Positions 1-7,794 of a DNA stretch of 64,000 nucleotides are shown piece after piece. How positions within the stretch are numbered: the first letter of the stretch is position 1; the number at the start of each line of letters is the position of its first letter. The notes below the pieces were generated by a model. That model did not search any database. It was not told the origin of the DNA and saw only the letters and a program-made list of their open reading frames with translations. The DNA is from Streptomyces sp. NBC_01669. Its GTDB lineage: Bacteria > Actinomycetota > Actinomycetes > Streptomycetales > Streptomycetaceae. The stretch lies in assembly GCF_026339735.1 (NCBI RefSeq), contig NZ_JAPEQG010000001.1, positions 8,307,001 through 8,371,000 of the forward strand. The letters run 5' to 3'. A program made the translations under genes and the position numbers.

Positions 1-808
1 ACGGGTTGCCGTCCGCCATTCGGCGGCAAACCGGTGCACCGTCGCGAACCGCTCTGCCGGATCCCTACGGGTGGCCCGCGCGAGCACCGCCAGCTGTGCC
101 GGACTGCCCCGCCACGCCCGCTCCTCGTCCCCGGAGTCCAGGAGAAGCCGAGCGGCACGGCCCAGGGTGAACACCGTCGTCCGCGTGTCGATGAGTGCCC
201 CCCCGCACGGACTCCTCGGGCGCCATGAACCGCCGTGACCCCGGCAGCCGGTCGTCGGCCTGCATAAAGGGGCCGGGCCGGTATTCGTCGAGGTCGATCA
301 GGCGCACCCTGTCCCGGGCGAAGTCGTACAGCAACGCACCGTCGTAGAAGTCGACCGCCACCTGACCGGCGTCCTCCACGGCGAGATGAGCGCTCAGGAT
401 CTGCTCGAACGCGTGGAGTACCCGGGTGACCGGCAGCGCCCGGAAGCGTGCGACGGCGCTGTCGGGGCTGGAGCGGTTGCGCCTCGCGTACAGCACATCG
501 CCCTCATGCCACGGCATCACCACCGCGCACCTGTCACCCACAGTGATCCGGTGGAGCTGCGGGACGATCGCCGGGTGGCGTACCGCCCGGTGGAAGGCCC
601 ACCCGCGGTCGAGCGACCGCCGGCCGGCTTCCGTGACCGCCGCCTTGACGAACCACCGCTCACCGTCTTCGAGCCGTACGCCGTAGGACACACACCCCGA
701 GTCCTGTTCGCGAAAGGCGGCGAAGACCTTCCCCACACGGTCCAGATACGGCTCCAGGGCGGACAACTCGGTTTTCTCCAGCAACGGGTGCGAGGCCATG
801 GACAGCAT
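1..808 (-). pseudogene. Protein kinase-like protein, frameshifted, 3' end beyond window
   Basis: Starts at ATG 808 with a GAGGG ribosome site just upstream. The reading frame runs through a kinase-like fold: a conserved lysine segment (RWFVKAAV), a hinge (VVMPWHEGD), a catalytic-loop-like VDFYDGALLYD and a metal-loop-like LIDLDEY, so the HRD and DFG motifs are altered as in aminoglycoside-phosphotransferase-like kinases. Near residue 200 the frame breaks at a run of seven C (198-204 on the plus strand). Dropping one base lets the frame continue from MAPEESVRGALIDTRTTVF to the window edge with normal codon use. Substrate unknown. It is either a real pseudogene or a homopolymer sequencing error. 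The left part is outside the window. Confidence 0.7.
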
Positions 809-961
809 GATGCCCTCGCCCGTCGGTCGTCCGCAGATCGTCCGAGAGCTGTTCGCACCATCGCGCCCGTGCCCGACCCGCGCGAGGCGGCCGGGTAACA
901 CCCCTGGATGATGGGCGCACCACCAGACGGCCGCCCTGACCACCCTGACCGGAGGTATCCG

Positions 962-1429
962 ATGAACGGCGCTCCCCACGTACGGCACGCGCGCCCCGCC
1001 GATCTGCCGCGCATCGCCGAACTCGCCGCCGAGCACGCCGCGTACGAGAAGGATGCCTCGCCGTCCCCGGGTCTGGCGGAGAGGCTTGCGGTGCTCCTCT
1101 TCGACGTTCCGGACCCGCGGTTGCGCTGCCTCGTGGCGGAGCGGGCCGACGGAGAGGTCGTCGGGTATGCGACCTGTATGCCCGAACTGTCCACCTGGGA
1201 GGGGCGCGAGTACCTCCACATGGACTGCCTCTTCCTCCGCGACGGCAACCGGGGGCTGGGCCTCGGGGCGCTGCTCATGGATGCCGTAGCGGCAGAGGCG
1301 CAGCGGTTGGGGCTTACCGAGGTGCAGTGGCAGACGCCCGCGTGGAACGAAGGAGCGATCCGGTTCTACGACCGTCTCGGCGGCCGGGCGAAGGAGAAGA
1401 TCCGCTACACGCTGCCGGTCATGGACTGA
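962..1429 (+). CDS. GNAT family N-acetyltransferase
   Basis: A 155-residue acetyltransferase of the GNAT fold that would move an acetyl group from acetyl-CoA to an unknown amine. The start ATG has a GGAGG six bases upstream (951-955). The early segment HVRHARPADLPRIAELAAEH is the typical beta1-alpha1 opening. The acetyl-CoA loop appears as RDGNRGLGLGALLMDAV, close to the R/Q-x-x-G-x-G/A consensus, and the C-terminal WNEGAIRFYDRLGG is the usual NxxAxxFYxxxGF element. Length is normal for a single-domain GNAT. It converges on the carotenoid oxygenase remnant, overlapping it by 11 bases. Confidence 0.88.
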   Translation: MNGAPHVRHARPADLPRIAELAAEHAAYEKDASPSPGLAERLAVLLFDVPDPRLRCLVAERADGEVVGYATCMPELSTWEGREYLHMDCLFLRDGNRGLGLGALLMDAVAAEAQRLGLTEVQWQTPAWNEGAIRFYDRLGGRAKEKIRYTLPVMD

Positions 1430-2090
1430 GCGTCCGCTCCTCGGTGCGGAGCCAGTTGCCGTGCAGGCCCAGCGGTACGCGTACGGGGATGCGGACCCGG
1501 GCGAGCGGACCCGATCCCGGGTTGTCGGCGGGGATGACGAGCAGCCAACTGCTCGCGTGCGTACGGTCGGTGGCGTACGTCATCCAGTAGCCGTTCCCAC
1601 CGGATCCGTTCCCCGTGGAGGGGGCGAAGACCGGTTCGCCGACCGACAGGTCGCCGGCCCGCCACAGCACCGAGGCTCCGGTGCCGTCTTCGGTGTCGTA
1701 CCGGCGGATCGCGTCGTACTCGCCGGGCAGCAGGTCGACGTCGCCGGTACCCGAGGCGACGGCGGTCCAGAGGTGCTGACGGCCGATCAGTCGGTCGCCG
1801 ATCCTGCGGGGTTCGATGCGCGAGTCATCCAGTTGCGTACGGTGCATCGTGCCGCGGAACGGGTCGATGACCGCCCGCACCGGACCGCCGGGGTTCGGGC
1901 GTTGTCCCTCGACGGGTGCGCCCAGGGAGAGGTGCGCCCACTGGACGTACTCCAGCACGACGTCGCCGTCACCGGGGACGGTGCTGTAGGCGTTCACCAT
2001 GTGCCAGAGCCAGAACGCCTCGTCGTGCGCCCCCCGCACCGGCCCGTCGTCGCGGGGGATCAGTGCCACCCGGGTGCCCTGTTCGGGCCT
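1419..2090 (-). pseudogene. Carotenoid oxygenase family protein, 5'-truncated remnant
   Basis: Encodes only about the last 220 residues of a carotenoid cleavage dioxygenase-like protein (RPE65/lignostilbene dioxygenase family, usually 450-500 residues), iron enzymes that cleave polyene or stilbene double bonds. Visible landmarks are ALIPRDDGPVR, FWLWHMVNAY (histidine-ligand region) and the terminal RVPLGLHGNW, which carries the last iron-binding histidine. The frame is open up to a TGA at 2091-2093, where homology stops abruptly. A GTG at 2069 could start translation, but half the seven-bladed propeller and its early iron ligands would be missing, so the product should be inactive. The truncation point coincides with that of the next remnant. 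Confidence 0.75.
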
Positions 2091-2232
2091 TCAGGCGATC
2101 TTCGATGTCGTGGCCGACCCCAGTACGTGGAAATACGCGGCGTTCGCCGGACTCATCGCCGCGGTCGTGCTCAACTATGCCGATCTGCGGCGCGGCAGCT
2201 ACAAGATGCTCGACGTCACGGGCATCGCCTGA
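2086..2232 (+). pseudogene. 3' remnant of an unidentified membrane protein gene
   Basis: About 48 codons with strong G/C third-position bias, ending at TGA 2232 and containing one hydrophobic helix (WKYAAFAGLIAAVVLNYADL) followed by a charged tail. No start codon or ribosome site precedes it in this reading; upstream codons become atypical where the sequence enters the antisense carotenoid oxygenase. I read it as the C-terminal end of a membrane protein whose 5' part was lost in the deletion that truncated the neighbour. I do not recognise the family. Confidence 0.5.
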
Positions 2233-2319
2233 CCGTGTCCGAACGGAAGCGAGGCCGATGGCCTGCCACTCACTCATGGAAGAGTGGCAGACCACCGACC
2301 GTTCACGTGGTGCGGCTGC

Positions 2320-2511
2320 TTACTTGGGCCGGCGCGTGTCGCCGGAGCCCATGTTGCCGAGCTGCTCGCTCTGCTCCTGCAGCTTCCGCGCCTTCTCCTG
2401 GAGCCGCTGACGCTGCTCCGGGTCGGTCGCGCGCTCCGCGGCCTCGGTCAGATGCCGGGCCTTGTCGCGCATCTCCTGGGCGCGGCCACTGGTTTCGCCT
2501 GCAACGCTCAT
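2320..2511 (-). CDS. Small DUF6381-like coiled-coil protein
   Basis: A 63-residue, highly charged protein (MSVAGETSGRAQEMRDKARH...) rich in Q, E, K and R, predicted to form one long amphipathic helix. The ATG at 2511 is preceded by AGGAG at good spacing, which I prefer over the in-frame upstream ATG. It resembles the small Streptomyces family annotated DUF6381, whose function is unknown. It stands alone between the membrane remnant and RNase HI. Confidence 0.75.
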   Translation of the reverse strand: MSVAGETSGRAQEMRDKARHLTEAAERATDPEQRQRLQEKARKLQEQSEQLGNMGSGDTRRPK

Positions 2512-2651
2512 CGTCACTCCTAGGACGGTAGGGAAGAGCGGGCTCATTCAGAGAACCAGCGTCCGGCTGTCACCGCATTCCGAACCGTTACGCTGCGTTA
2601 CCGGCTGTCCGTGGGGCCGTGGGCCGGGTCGGCGCTGGCATGATCAGGGGT

Positions 2652-3347
2652 ATGAACGAGTGCATCATCGCCGCGTGTGACGGGGCATCGAAGGGGAATC
2701 CGGGGCCTGCGGCCTGGGCATGGGTCGTGGCCGATGCGCAGGGGACTCCGCAGCGTTGGGAGGCGGGGCCGCTGGGCACCGCGACCAACAACGTCGCCGA
2801 GCTCACCGCACTTCAGTCGCTGCTGGAGGCTACGGATCCGGCCGTGGAGACCGAGGTCCGGATGGACTCGCAGTACGCGATGAACGCGGTGACGAAGTGG
2901 CTGCCGGGGTGGAAGCGGAACGGCTGGAAGACCTCGGCCGGCAAGCCCGTGGCCAACCAGGAGCTGGTGGTCCGCATCGACGAATTGCTGAGCGGCCGGA
3001 CCATCCGCTTCGTCTATGTGCCAGCCCATCAGGTGGACGGCGATCCGCTCAACGCCCTTGCGGACCAAGCGGCCAGCGAGGCCGCCGTGACGCAGCGGGC
3101 GGCCGGTACTGCGCACGGCTCCCCGCTGCCGACGCCCGCCGCGGCCAGGGCGTCCGAGAGCCGAAGCGGCAGCGCGGCGGCGAAGAGGAAGACGGCGGGC
3201 GCTGCACGCCCCGTGCGCACCGGGGGCACCATCCGGGCCAAGTTCGCCGGGCGTTGCCACTGCGGAAAGCCGTACGCGGCGAAGGACGTGATCGCGAAGA
3301 ATCCGAACGGATGGGGCCACCCGGAGTGCAGGTCGGCGCCCGCCTGA
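2652..3347 (+). CDS. rnhA: Ribonuclease HI with C-terminal zinc-finger-like tail
   Basis: A 231-residue RNase H that would cut the RNA strand of RNA/DNA hybrids. The four catalytic acids are visible: D10 in CDGASKGNPGP, E50 in NNVAEL, D72 in RMDSQYAMN and D138 in LNALADQA. The core spans residues 1-145, followed by an Ala/Ser-rich linker and a tail with C202xC204 and H223xxC226, probably a small metal-binding module. That tail is not part of the E. coli enzyme and may add substrate binding. The ATG at 2652 is chosen because the family begins directly at this beta strand. Confidence 0.9.
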   Translation: MNECIIAACDGASKGNPGPAAWAWVVADAQGTPQRWEAGPLGTATNNVAELTALQSLLEATDPAVETEVRMDSQYAMNAVTKWLPGWKRNGWKTSAGKPVANQELVVRIDELLSGRTIRFVYVPAHQVDGDPLNALADQAASEAAVTQRAAGTAHGSPLPTPAAARASESRSGSAAAKRKTAGAARPVRTGGTIRAKFAGRCHCGKPYAAKDVIAKNPNGWGHPECRSAPA

Positions 3348-3480
3348 GCCGACAGCCTGCCGGGCCGGGACCGGGGGAGTGCTCACCTGAAAGAGGTTCT
3401 CCGTGCCATGATGCGGCTCCGAACGCAGCGCTTTCGGTGTTCCGCCGGCGCTGCGGGAACGGCTGGACGCTGGGGGGCGG

Positions 3481-4212
3481 ATGGGATCCACAGGCACGGT
3501 GCTGCGCGAGTTGCGCGGCGCGCAGAAGACCGCAAAGGGTGTGTCGCTCTACTCGCGGTATGTCAACCGCCCGGCCGGGCGTGTGCTTGCCGCGGGCGCC
3601 TACCGGATCGGGCTCACGCCCAATCAAGTCACCTTGGTCAGTGCGGCCTTCACTTTCACCGCAGTTGCCTCGGTGGCGCTGGTCCGGCCCTCCTGGGGGC
3701 TCGCCTTCGCCGTGTACGCGGGGCTGGCCGTCGGCTTCGCCTTCGACTCGGCCGACGGGCAGCTCGCCCGGCTGACCGGACGGGGCGGGCCGGACGGAGA
3801 GTGGCTGGACCATGTCGTGGACTGCGCCAAGCTGATCCTCGTACACACCGCCGTACTGATCTCGTTCCACCGTTTTGCGCAACTGCCCGGCGAGGGCTGG
3901 CTGCTGCTGCCGCTGGGTTTCCTGTTCGTCGCGGTGCTCACCTTCTGCGCCGGTCTGCTGCGCGAGCAGCTCGGCAAGGCGGCCGCCCGCCCCGCACCGG
4001 CCGGCAGTGCCACGGCCCCGGTGTCCCGGGTGCGGGCCGTGGCACTGCTCCCCGCCGACTACGGGGTGTTCTGCCTGGTGTTCCTGCTGTACGGCGACGA
4101 GACCGCGTTCCGTATCGGCTATGCCGCACTCGCCGTCGTGCACGCGCTGTTCCTCGTGGCGTTCCTCGTCAAGTGGTTCAGGGAGCTGAAAGCGCTCCGG
4201 GCTGCGGACTGA
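3481..4212 (+). CDS. CDP-alcohol phosphatidyltransferase family membrane protein
   Basis: A 243-residue integral membrane enzyme with about six hydrophobic segments. It carries the full family signature D-x2-D-G-x2-A-R-x8-G-x3-D-x3-D as D89, D92, G93, A96, R97, G106, D110 and D114. Such enzymes move a phospho-alcohol from a CDP-alcohol to an acceptor alcohol, or a phosphatidyl group from CDP-diacylglycerol. It ends inside the 3' end of a cytidylyltransferase gene on the other strand (35-base overlap) that could supply a CDP-activated substrate. I infer that it decorates or anchors the polysaccharide made by this locus. Substrate cannot be read from sequence. Confidence 0.85.
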   Translation: MGSTGTVLRELRGAQKTAKGVSLYSRYVNRPAGRVLAAGAYRIGLTPNQVTLVSAAFTFTAVASVALVRPSWGLAFAVYAGLAVGFAFDSADGQLARLTGRGGPDGEWLDHVVDCAKLILVHTAVLISFHRFAQLPGEGWLLLPLGFLFVAVLTFCAGLLREQLGKAAARPAPAGSATAPVSRVRAVALLPADYGVFCLVFLLYGDETAFRIGYAALAVVHALFLVAFLVKWFRELKALRAAD

Positions 4213-4627
4213 CGAGGGTGTCCAGCGCCCGGCGCAGCTGGGTGCTGGACGTGTGCACGGTGTACGGGAAGTAGACCACCTCCACACCGACCTCGGCGAA
4301 GTCGCGTTCGAGTCGTTCCCCCTTTTCCGTGCCCCGCCAGTCGTCGCCCTTGAAAATGACGTCGAACCTGACCTGCTGCCACGTCTCGACCTTGTCGGGA
4401 ACGGTCTCGACGAACGCCGCGTCCACATAGCGCACACTGCGGACGATCTCAAGCCGCTCCGGCAGCGGGATCACCGGCCTGTGGCCCTTGGCGAGCGCGG
4501 CCATCTCGTCCGAGACGACCCCCGCCACGAGGTAGTCGCACTGGCTGCGGGCATGCCGCAGGATGTTCAGGTGCCCTACGTGGAACAGGTCGTAGACCCC
4601 CGGCGCGTAGCCGACCCTGTGCACCAT
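4178..4627 (-). CDS. Cytidylyltransferase-like protein (glycerol-3-phosphate cytidylyltransferase type)
   Basis: A 149-residue nucleotidyltransferase. Its opening GYAPGVYDLFHVGHLNILRHA holds the HxGH nucleotide-binding motif, and FKGDDWRGTEKG plus TSSTQLRR match the family ends (the latter like the RTxGISTT/SSTxLR loop). Length fits TagD/GCT-like enzymes that make CDP-glycerol, or related enzymes using ethanolamine or sugar phosphates. Start ATG 4627 follows GGGGAG. It converges on the CDP-alcohol phosphotransferase and diverges from the glycosyltransferase at 4841, so it probably activates an alcohol phosphate for the former. The exact substrate is inferred, not seen. Confidence 0.85.
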   Translation of the reverse strand: MVHRVGYAPGVYDLFHVGHLNILRHARSQCDYLVAGVVSDEMAALAKGHRPVIPLPERLEIVRSVRYVDAAFVETVPDKVETWQQVRFDVIFKGDDWRGTEKGERLERDFAEVGVEVVYFPYTVHTSSTQLRRALDTLVSPQPGALSAP

Positions 4628-4731
4628 CCGTTCTCTCCCCCCACGGTGAACATGATGTCCGTGTTCCGGTCGCAGGTGTCCGGACATGGCATCCGGTCCT
4701 GCGGGATATCGGTATCCGTGCTGATGGTGCA

Positions 4732-4749
4732 ATGACCTTACTGTGAAGA
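4732..4749 (+). promoter_or_regulatory. Conserved upstream element, copy 1 (ATGAC-N4-CTGTGAAGA)
   Basis: This 18-base element lies 92 bases before the glycosyltransferase start at 4841. The same ATGAC, four-base spacer, CTGTGAAGA order recurs at 10581-10598 before the second plus-strand glycosyltransferase. A shared promoter or regulator site for the two plus-strand transcripts is a reasonable inference. Confidence 0.4.
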
Positions 4750-4791
4750 CCACTTGCGCATCACGTGAACGGATAAGCTCACTTTTGGGGT

Positions 4792-4809
4792 TGTTCCCTC
4801 GGGGGAACA
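4792..4809. promoter_or_regulatory. Inverted repeat TGTTCCC-tcgg-GGGAACA in 5' leader
   Basis: A perfect 7-bp inverted repeat with a four-base loop, 32 bases upstream of ATG 4841 in the divergent intergenic region. It could be an operator or a leader hairpin. No regulator is encoded nearby. Confidence 0.4.
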
Positions 4810-4840
4810 GAGGCTGTACCGGGGGGAAGGTGATCGTCCG

Positions 4841-6103
4841 ATGTTCCACGCTGATCACGGCAAGCCGTTCGCATACCGCAGGCTTCTCGTGGTGTCGACC
4901 AACTATGCGCCGGAGCTGACCGGAATCGGCCCGTACGCCGCACAACTCGCCGAGCACTGGGCAGCGTCCGGAGCGGAGACCCACGTCCTCACCGGCATGC
5001 CGCACTACCCTTCCTGGCGCACGGACCCCGAGTACTGGGGGGTCTGGCGAACTACCGAGAGCCGCGCCGGGGTGCTGGTCCACCGACGAAGACATTATGT
5101 GCCGCCTCGTCAGACCGCCCTTCGCAGAGGTGCGTTCGAGGCGACCGTGCTCGCGCACGCTCTGCTCGCGCCGCCCGGGTCCCGGCCGGACGTAGTGGTA
5201 TCCCAGATGCCGAGCCTGGCCGGCGGTGTCATCGGCGCCAGGCTGGCCCGCCGCCACCGGGTCCCGTACATACCCGTCGTACAGGACCTGATGGGCGCCG
5301 CCGCCGCGCAGAGCGGCATCCGTGGCGGGGACCGGGCGGCGGCCGTCGCCGCGAGGGCCGAGCGGTACGCGCTCCGCTCCGCCTCCCTCGTCGGCGTCAT
5401 CCACGAGAGCTTCGTCTCCCGTGTCACCGCCTACGGCGTCGACCCGGGACGCATCCGCCTGGTCCCCAACTGGACCCATGTGCAGCGGTCTTCGGCCGAC
5501 CGCGCCGCGACCCGGGCCCGGCTCGGCTGGCACGCCGACACCCCGGTGGTGCTGCATTCCGGGAACATGGGGCTCAAGCAGGGACTCGACGTCCTCGTCG
5601 ACGCGGCTCGACTGGCCCCCGATGTGCGCATCGTGCTGATGGGCGACGGCAATCAGCGCGAGGAACTGCGCGCCCGCGCGACGGGCCTGCCCAACCTCGA
5701 CTTCCTGCCGCCCGCCGGTGCAGATGAGTTCACCGACGTCCTGGCCGCCGCGGACGTCCTCGCGGTGACACAGCGCGCGTCCGTGCTCGACATGAGCGTG
5801 CCGTCCAAACTCACCTCGTACTTCGTCTCCGGCCGCCCCGTCGTCGCCTCGGTGGCCGACGAGGGCGGCACCGCCCAGGAGGTGCGTCGCTCCGGCGCAG
5901 GGATCCTGGTCGCACCCGAGGACCCCGGCGCGATGCTGGCAGCCGTACGGAAGCTCGTCGAGGGACCGGCCGAGGCGGACGCACTGGGCGCCCGCGGGCC
6001 GGAGTACGTCGCACGTCACCTGAGCCGCGAAGCGGGCCTCGCCCGGTTCGACGCCCTGCTCACCGAGGTCCTCGAAGACGCACAAGGGAGACCACGCCGA
6101 TGA
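4841..6103 (+). CDS. Glycosyltransferase family 4 (WbuB-like)
   Basis: A 420-residue retaining glycosyltransferase with GT-B fold. The N-terminal half begins LLVVSTNYAPELTGIGPYAA, typical of WbuB/WcaI-like enzymes. The C-terminal donor-binding half has VVLHSGNMGLKQGLDVLVDAA and the acidic loop region VLDMSVPSKLTSYFVSGRPVVAS. It has no signal peptide and would act on a lipid-linked intermediate at the inner membrane face, adding a sugar to the growing repeat unit. A GGGGGGAAGG stretch precedes the start. The stop overlaps the start of the chain-length regulator (ATGA), so the genes are translationally coupled. Confidence 0.88.
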   Translation: MFHADHGKPFAYRRLLVVSTNYAPELTGIGPYAAQLAEHWAASGAETHVLTGMPHYPSWRTDPEYWGVWRTTESRAGVLVHRRRHYVPPRQTALRRGAFEATVLAHALLAPPGSRPDVVVSQMPSLAGGVIGARLARRHRVPYIPVVQDLMGAAAAQSGIRGGDRAAAVAARAERYALRSASLVGVIHESFVSRVTAYGVDPGRIRLVPNWTHVQRSSADRAATRARLGWHADTPVVLHSGNMGLKQGLDVLVDAARLAPDVRIVLMGDGNQREELRARATGLPNLDFLPPAGADEFTDVLAAADVLAVTQRASVLDMSVPSKLTSYFVSGRPVVASVADEGGTAQEVRRSGAGILVAPEDPGAMLAAVRKLVEGPAEADALGARGPEYVARHLSREAGLARFDALLTEVLEDAQGRPRR

Positions 6104-7794
6104 CGCATCCGATCCGCGCGCTGGAGGAGCAGGACGAACCCGCTCTGCTGCGCGACCAGTTCCGGCAACTCCTGCGCTACCGCGCACTCCTCGCCGTCGG
6201 CGTGGTCCTCGGATTGCTGGGCGGCGGCTGGCTCGCCCTCAGCGGCGAGGCGAGCTACACGGCCACCGGCGAGGTGTTCGTCCGCAACGCCACCTCCGAC
6301 CCCTTCGCCACCGGCGCCTCCGCCGACAAGGGGATCAACATCGGGTCCGAGCGGCAGACAGCTGTCAGCGACGCGGTGGGCACCATTGCCTCTCGCGCCC
6401 TGGCGCGGCGCGACGACCGGGTGAAGGTCGGGAAGCTGCTCGCCGGTCTCCAGGTCACCAATCCGCCCAACACCCTCGTGCTGCGCTTCTCCTACACCGC
6501 CCGCACTCCCGCCCTGGCCAAGCAGCGGGCCGAGGCGCTCGCCGACGCCTATCTGGAGATACGCAGGGAGCGCACCGAGAACAGCATCGACAACATGGTC
6601 GACGGCTACCGCGCCCAGCTGAAGCCGCTCACCGAACAGCGCGACAAGCTGGCCGGCGAGTCGGCCGGGACCAGCGGCGACGACGTGACCAGCGCCCGGG
6701 CCAACCTGGTGGTCGCGATCTCCGAACTGAGCAGAAAAATCTCGGAGTTGCGCGCTCTGGACACCACACCCGGCTATCTCAACAAGAAGCCAGTCGCACC
6801 GGAGAAGCCCACGGGGGCGGGACTGCCCCTGCTGCTCGGGCTCGGCGGCGTCGTCGGACTCGCGCTCGGTCTGCTGCTGTCCTGGGTGCGTCTCGTCTTC
6901 GACCCGGCGGTCCGCTCCACCCGGGAGCTGGTCCGCTCGCTCGGTGCCCCGCTGCTCGGCACCCTGCCGAAGGAACGCGGCTCCCAGGGGGCGCTGCTCG
7001 CCATCGGACGAAGCGGCAGCAGGCTCGCCGAGGAATACCGGGCGGTGGCGTTCCGCCTCGCCTACGACCCGTCGTTCGAACAGCGCCGACGGCTCCTCGT
7101 CACAGCCCCGCGCGGCGACAACGAAGCGGCCACCGCCGCGGCGGTCAACCTGGCAGCCGCCTTCGCCGAAATGGGCCGTGACGTGCTCCTCGTCGAGGCC
7201 GATCTCCGTACCCCGTCCCTGGCCCGCGATCTCGGCGCGGCCGTACAGGGAAGGCCCCGCTGGGCCGCGGAGGGCGACGACCGTGCCTGGCCGTCGGACA
7301 GCCGTACGAACGTGGACGTGCCCGGCTCCGGCGCCTTCACCCTGATCGCCGGACGCCGGATCGACAACGTGCCGCGCGCATTGACCTCGGCGCCCGTCAG
7401 CCGCATCGTCGCCGAGGGGGACCGCCCCGGCTCAGTGGTCATCGTGCTGGCGCCGCCCGTGCTGTCGTACGCCGACGCCGTCGCCCTGATCGACCGCGTC
7501 GAGGGCGTCGTGGTGGTCTGCGACCCGCGCGAAGTCCACCGCAGCGACCTGGAACGGATCCGCGAGATCATCGGCGCGGCCGGCGGCACCGTACTCGGTA
7601 CCCTCCTGCATCCCGGGCGCGGCCGCTTCGAGCGCAGGTCGCGCCAGAAGTCCGGCAGGCGCCGCACGAACGGGGGTCGGCCGGGGCAGGACGGCCAGGA
7701 CGGCCGCGGTGGACCCGAGGGCTCCGAACACACCGGCGACCCCACCGAAACCCTCGGGCTGCGCACCTTCGACACCTCCGCAGGGCGCCGGTGA
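6100..7794 (+). CDS. Wzz-type chain-length regulator with P-loop-less tyrosine-kinase-like domain
   Basis: A 564-residue two-part protein. Residues about 1-270 form a Wzz module: a membrane helix near 31-50, an extracytoplasmic region with coiled-coil potential, and a second helix near 242-265 after the proline-rich PVAPEKPTGAGLP. Residues about 285-520 resemble bacterial tyrosine kinases (CpsD/Wzc), with EEYRAVAFRLAY, LLVEADLRTPSL and VVIVLAPPVLSYADAV. The P-loop position reads APRGDNEAATAA instead of GEGKS/T, so ATP binding is doubtful. The tail is Arg/Gly-rich with no tyrosine cluster. It likely sets polymer length. It overlaps both neighbours by four bases. Confidence 0.85.
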   Translation: MTHPIRALEEQDEPALLRDQFRQLLRYRALLAVGVVLGLLGGGWLALSGEASYTATGEVFVRNATSDPFATGASADKGINIGSERQTAVSDAVGTIASRALARRDDRVKVGKLLAGLQVTNPPNTLVLRFSYTARTPALAKQRAEALADAYLEIRRERTENSIDNMVDGYRAQLKPLTEQRDKLAGESAGTSGDDVTSARANLVVAISELSRKISELRALDTTPGYLNKKPVAPEKPTGAGLPLLLGLGGVVGLALGLLLSWVRLVFDPAVRSTRELVRSLGAPLLGTLPKERGSQGALLAIGRSGSRLAEEYRAVAFRLAYDPSFEQRRRLLVTAPRGDNEAATAAAVNLAAAFAEMGRDVLLVEADLRTPSLARDLGAAVQGRPRWAAEGDDRAWPSDSRTNVDVPGSGAFTLIAGRRIDNVPRALTSAPVSRIVAEGDRPGSVVIVLAPPVLSYADAVALIDRVEGVVVVCDPREVHRSDLERIREIIGAAGGTVLGTLLHPGRGRFERRSRQKSGRRRTNGGRPGQDGQDGRGGPEGSEHTGDPTETLGLRTFDTSAGRR

